From positions 310,001 to 374,000 of the forward strand of contig CAWKFA010000010.1 of NCBI GenBank assembly GCA_963848825.1: a stretch of 64,000 bases of DNA. The letters run 5' to 3'. The first letter of the stretch is position 1. Every line of letters starts with the position of its first letter. A model generated the notes under the pieces. It searched no databases and was not told where the DNA came from. It was given only the letters and a program-made list of their open reading frames with translations. Both the position numbers and the translations under genes were made by a program. Below are positions 61,025 through 64,000 of the stretch, one piece after another. This DNA is from CAVVSQ01 sp963848825. GTDB lineage: Bacteria > Planctomycetota > Planctomycetia > Gemmatales > Gemmataceae.

Positions 61025-62723
61025 ATGAAAAACTCGCTCCTCACCGTCTTCTTCGTGGGAGTCGCTTTTTTCCCTCGCGCGGAGGCCAACGGCCAGGACG
61101 CGGCCATGGCCGAGCGCATCTTCAAAAACGCCAAGATCTGGACAGTCAACAAGCAGCAACCGGAAGCCGAGGCCGTGGCCATTCGCGGCGACCGGATCAT
61201 TGCCATTGGCGGCAACATGGACGTTGTCAAGCTCATCGGCCCGAAAACGACGGTGGTCGATTTGCACCAGCAGCCGCGTTTTGCCCGGCTTTCACGACAG
61301 CCATTTGCATTTGTTAAGTTCCGGGATCCAGCTCGGCCAGGTCGCGCTGAAAGATGCCAAGGACGAAGCCGAATTCGGCAATCGGCTCCGCGCTTACGCG
61401 GCCAAGTTAGCCAAGGGGCAATGGCTGCAAGGCGACGACTGGGACCACGACCGAACCTTCGACGGCAAGCTACCCACAGCGGCACTGATTGACAAATACG
61501 TAACGGATCGCCCTGTGTTCCTGCGCCGTTACGATGGCCACATGGGCGTCGCGAACACGGCGGCACTCGCGCTCGCCAAAATCACGTCAACAACCAAGGA
61601 CCCCAGCGGCGGCGTGATCGTGCGCGAACCGGACACCATGCAGCCGACCGGCATCTTGCGCGACAACGCCATGGACCTTGTGGAAAACCTCATCCCGCCG
61701 CCGACCGACAAACAGATACGGGACGCGGTGCTGGCGGCCCTGCTGGAGATCCGCAAAAATGGCATCACCAGCGTGCAGGACATGGACGGCAGCGACATCG
61801 GCACGCGGCAAAAGCTGTTTCGCATTTACCAGCAACTCAAAAAGACCGGTCTCTTGACTTGTCGGGTGCGCTGGCACTGGCCCCTTAAGGAGTGGCAAGC
61901 GCTGGCCAAGCTCGGCGTGGAAATGGGCCTGGGCGATTTGTGGCTAGAAATCGGCGTACTCAAGGATTTCATCGATGGCTCCCTCGGCTCGAGCACGGCC
62001 AAAATGTTCGATCCCTATGTGCATGAGCCCAACAGCACCGGCATCTACGTACGCCCGCGTAGCAAATTGCTCCAAAATGCCCTGGCCGCCGATGCGGCCG
62101 GCCTGGGGATTGCAATTCATGGTATAGGAGACCGCGCCAACGCGGAGCTACTGGATATTTACGCGGAAGTCATGCAAAAGAACGGCAAACGCGACCGCCG
62201 CCTGCGCATTGAACATGCCCAGCACTTGCGGCCGGAGGATTTCAAACGCTTCGCGGAGCTGGATGTCATCGCTTCCATGCAACCCTACCATCTCATCGAC
62301 GATGGCCGCTGGGCGGAAGGCCGCATCGGCGTCAAGCGCTGCGCCTCCTCCTACGCCATCGGCTCGCTTTTGGCTGCCGGCGCCAAGGTGGCATTTGGCT
62401 CCGACTGGTCGGTGGCGCCGCTCAGCCCGATCCTGGGAATTGATGCGGCCGTCAATCGCCGCACCCTGGACGGCAAGCATCCGGACGGCTGGTTCCCGGA
62501 GCAGCGCATAACGGTGGCCCAGGCCGTCGAGTGCTACACGTTGACTGCCGCTTATGCGGCCTTTCGCGAAAAGGAATGCGGCTCCCTCGAAGTGGGTAAA
62601 CTCGCCGACCTGGTCGTACTATCGCGCGATATCCTCCTGGAGTCAGAGCGCGACCAGATCCCTCAAGCCGAGATTTTAATCACGATGGTAGCGGGACGCG
62701 TGGTGTATGAAAAGGGAAAGTGA
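61025..62723 (+). CDS. YtcJ-like exported metal-dependent amidohydrolase, one frameshift
   Basis: About 565 residues with a leader (about 1-22, LLTVFFVGVAFFPRAEANG). Amidohydrolase_3 family: KIWTVNKQQPEAEAVAIRGD, VLPGFHDSHLHLLSSGIQ (HxH metal motif intact), TGILRDNAMDLVENLIP, FIDGSLGSSTAKMF, GIAIHGIGDRANAELL, RIEHAQHLRPED, VAFGSDWSVAPLSPI and SLEVGKLADLVVLSRD. The frame changes near 61272-61278 (one extra C before GCGTTTTGCCC; removal restores QQRVLPGFHDSH). Expected metal and substrate residues are present. Likely periplasmic; substrate unknown. Confidence 0.9.
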
Positions 62724-62853
62724 TCATGTCGGGCGGGCGTTACCCGCCCGGCGTGAAGGCACTACGTGCTGGTCACCCCCGCTTCACCAGCGGTCGGCAA
62801 GCTAATCACCCGCCCGTTGAATAGAATAAATAAAACATGCCCAAGGAGAAAAT

Positions 62854-63192
62854 ATGCAGAAGTTCGGTCAGCGAATGGAAAGCTTCATTTCAGATGCCAC
62901 CCGGGGAAGCGCGACGCCGATACCGCCGGGGGAGGACATGGGAGGAAACCGGGTTTACAGTGGTGAGATCGCGGAGGTTGACGAGCGAACCTACCGATTT
63001 TACATGAATGACAACGCGGGTCCGCCGAAATTGAAGCACGACGATTGGTTCATCTTCTCCGATGCCCGGCTGGTGACCCAGCCTGGAGTTCTTTTCTGGC
63101 AACGAGGCGCCAAGTATTACGCCCGCCGGCTCGATGACAAAACCTGGGAGAAGTTTCTCAAGGTTGCCAAGGTAACGAGGGCCACCTGGTGA
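62854..63192 (+). CDS. Hypothetical 112-residue protein
   Basis: A compact ORF with a good Shine-Dalgarno (AAGGAGAAAAT before the ATG). It contains SGEIAEVDERTYRFYMND and DDWFIFSDARLVTQPGVLFW, a pattern of short beta strands with aromatic residues, and ends EKFLKVAKVTRATW. No signal peptide or TM segment. The family is not recognised. Codon use resembles neighbouring genes, so it is likely real. Confidence 0.6.
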   Translation: MQKFGQRMESFISDATRGSATPIPPGEDMGGNRVYSGEIAEVDERTYRFYMNDNAGPPKLKHDDWFIFSDARLVTQPGVLFWQRGAKYYARRLDDKTWEKFLKVAKVTRATW

Positions 63193-63353
63193 GCGCCTGT
63201 TTATCTCCACCGGCGCCTCACCGATGGGAAATTAATTTTGCTGCCATCTTCCATCTTTACATTTCGGTACGGCTGGATTATGGTCGCTAGCCCGCGTGGG
63301 TCAGGATAACATTCCGCCCACATCACATCTGCCGTTCAAGGAGGAACGACTCG

Positions 63354-63607
63354 GTGACCACGCTCGACCTATGGCTATTTCTCATGACTCCCGGCGGCTG
63401 CCTCCTCGGAGGCTGGAGCATTTACTGGCGCGGGGGCAAGATCATCCCGGCCGTATTCTCTGGGGCCACCGGCTCTTTGTCGTCACCTTCGTACTGCTGG
63501 GCATCATGAGCGTAATCGCGGCCCTTGCCCATGCCAGGGGGTTGGCGTCGCTTGGTCTGATTGCTGGATTTCTACTCGTTGGCATGCTTTGCGACATCAA
63601 GCACTAA
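63354..63607 (+). CDS. Small two-TM membrane protein, one likely frameshift
   Basis: GTG 63354 follows an AAGGAGG site. The first frame reads TTLDLWLFLMTPGGCLLGGW and GGKIIPAVFSG; a second frame then reads HRLFVVTFVLLGIMSVIAAL and RGLASLGLIAGFLLVGMLCD, ending IKH. The switch lies near 63455-63475. Each part has a hydrophobic stretch long enough to span the membrane. It is followed closely by a terminator. Not recognised; the join is inferred from hydrophobic pattern and the good ribosome-binding site. Confidence 0.45.
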
Positions 63608-63621
63608 AAAGTGGTGTGACA

Positions 63622-63667
63622 AACAAGGGGACAGGACCTTTCAGCTCAACGGTCCTGTCCCCTTGTT
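63622..63667. terminator. Intrinsic terminator, 17-bp perfect stem
   Basis: AACAAGGGGACAGGACC pairs with GGTCCTGTCCCCTTGTT across a 12-nt loop. It lies between the small membrane protein (plus) and the convergent GT2 gene (minus) and can serve both strands. Similar GGGGACAGGACC hairpins occur repeatedly in some planctomycete genomes, so it may also be a repeat element. Confidence 0.75.
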
Positions 63668-63684
63668 ATGCGCCGCGTTGACTG

Positions 63685-64000
63685 TCAGGCAGCGATTCGT
63701 TCCGTGCCCTTCTTGCCGCCCACAAGCTCCTTCTGCCGGAGTGCGCCGATGATATAGGTCGGCCTATTCTTGGTTTCCAGAAAGATGCGGCGCAAATACT
63801 GGCCGATGATTCCTAAACTCAAAAGGTTCAGCGCTCCCACCATTAATACCGCGACAAGCGTTAGCGACCATCCCGACGGCGTTTCCAGGGCCCGCAGGCA
63901 TTGCACTGCAAGCCATCCCGTGGCCACAAGTGCGGCTCCCAGCAGCAGGACGCCGAGATAAGTGATCAGGGCGAGGGGAAAGACGCTAAAGCCGATAAGG
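63685..64000 (-). CDS. GT2 polyprenol-phosphate glycosyltransferase (GtrB/DPM1-like), C-terminal end only
   Basis: The visible part (about 105 residues) is the membrane end of a family-2 glycosyltransferase that transfers sugar from a nucleotide donor to a polyprenyl phosphate. It shows LIGFSVFPLALITYLGVLLL and LTLVAVLMVGALNLLSLGII as two TM segments, then GQYLRRIFLETKNRPTYIIG, the hallmark tail of this family, and a charged end (ELVGGKKGTERIAA). The gene continues beyond the right edge, where the catalytic domain must lie. The stop is at 63685-63687. Confidence 0.85.
   Translation of the reverse strand, partial: LIGFSVFPLALITYLGVLLLGAALVATGWLAVQCLRALETPSGWSLTLVAVLMVGALNLLSLGIIGQYLRRIFLETKNRPTYIIGALRQKELVGGKKGTERIAA

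Noticed and set aside
1..64000. The many frameshifts as widespread pseudogenisation
   Set aside because: Each gene has only one or two single-base shifts, no internal stops in the restored frame, and intact catalytic motifs; essential genes such as glyA are affected.

Overview
The window looks like chromosomal DNA of a GC-rich (roughly 58-60% by eye) Planctomycetota bacterium, possibly near the Gemmataceae. The grounds are family content: a DUF1080 protein, a DUF1552 Tat-type protein, a planctomycete-type ECF sigma factor coupled to a Ser/Thr kinase, a giant Ser/Thr kinase-ATPase-histidine kinase, prenyltransferase-repeat and DUF4139 proteins, and many sugar hydrolases and esterases. I see no rRNA, tRNA, CRISPR array, transposase or prophage gene.

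Layout. 1-4.7 kb: GH97 glycosidase (runs off the left edge), DUF1080 protein, glutathione peroxidase, secretin-N-domain protein. 5-12.7 kb: OmpR-type regulator and histidine kinase, an amidohydrolase with altered metal ligands, a LarA-like protein, a large DUF4139 protein. 12.8-17.8 kb (minus): glyA, a CpXC protein and a long repeat protein ending in an HExxH domain. 18-22.8 kb: sigma factor and kinase, then a sialate-O-acetylesterase-like protein and a TPR protein; this block lies between two near-identical 33-bp direct repeats. 23.5-31.6 kb: signalling locus of an HD-GYP response regulator, a roughly 1,840-residue trifunctional kinase and, divergently, a PhcB-like methyltransferase. 31.7-42.7 kb (minus): FadL-type porin, esterase/M28 peptidase/GH3 operon, a second two-component pair, aldo/keto reductase, DUF1552 protein. 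42.8-48.8 kb: an AT-richer patch with a SUMF1-like gene, DUF4198 plus CbiM metal uptake, a Smr-less MutS2, thioredoxin and FecR-like proteins. 48.8-49.1 kb: two tandem copies of a 136-bp hairpin element. 49.2-55.6 kb: an HExxH peptidase translationally coupled to a pseudokinase-SF1 helicase-nuclease-like giant, resembling a defence locus. 55.6-58.8 kb: AmmeMemoRadiSam genes with the radical-SAM and AMMECR1 parts fused. 58.9-64 kb: prenyltransferase-repeat protein, YtcJ-like amidohydrolase, two small proteins and the C-terminal end of a GT2 glycosyltransferase leaving the right edge.

Sequence quality. About 24 one-base frameshifts interrupt genes that are otherwise intact, including glyA and mutS2. 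Roughly 14 of them fall at or within a few bases of GCGC. I read these as sequencing or assembly indels, perhaps caused by base modification, rather than pseudogenes. I therefore give one joined feature per gene and state where the frame changes.

The best candidates for new biology are the pseudokinase-helicase locus (49.2-55.6 kb), the PhcB-like/giant-kinase/HD-GYP locus (23.5-31.6 kb) and the repeat/HExxH protein with its CpXC partner (14.3-17.7 kb).
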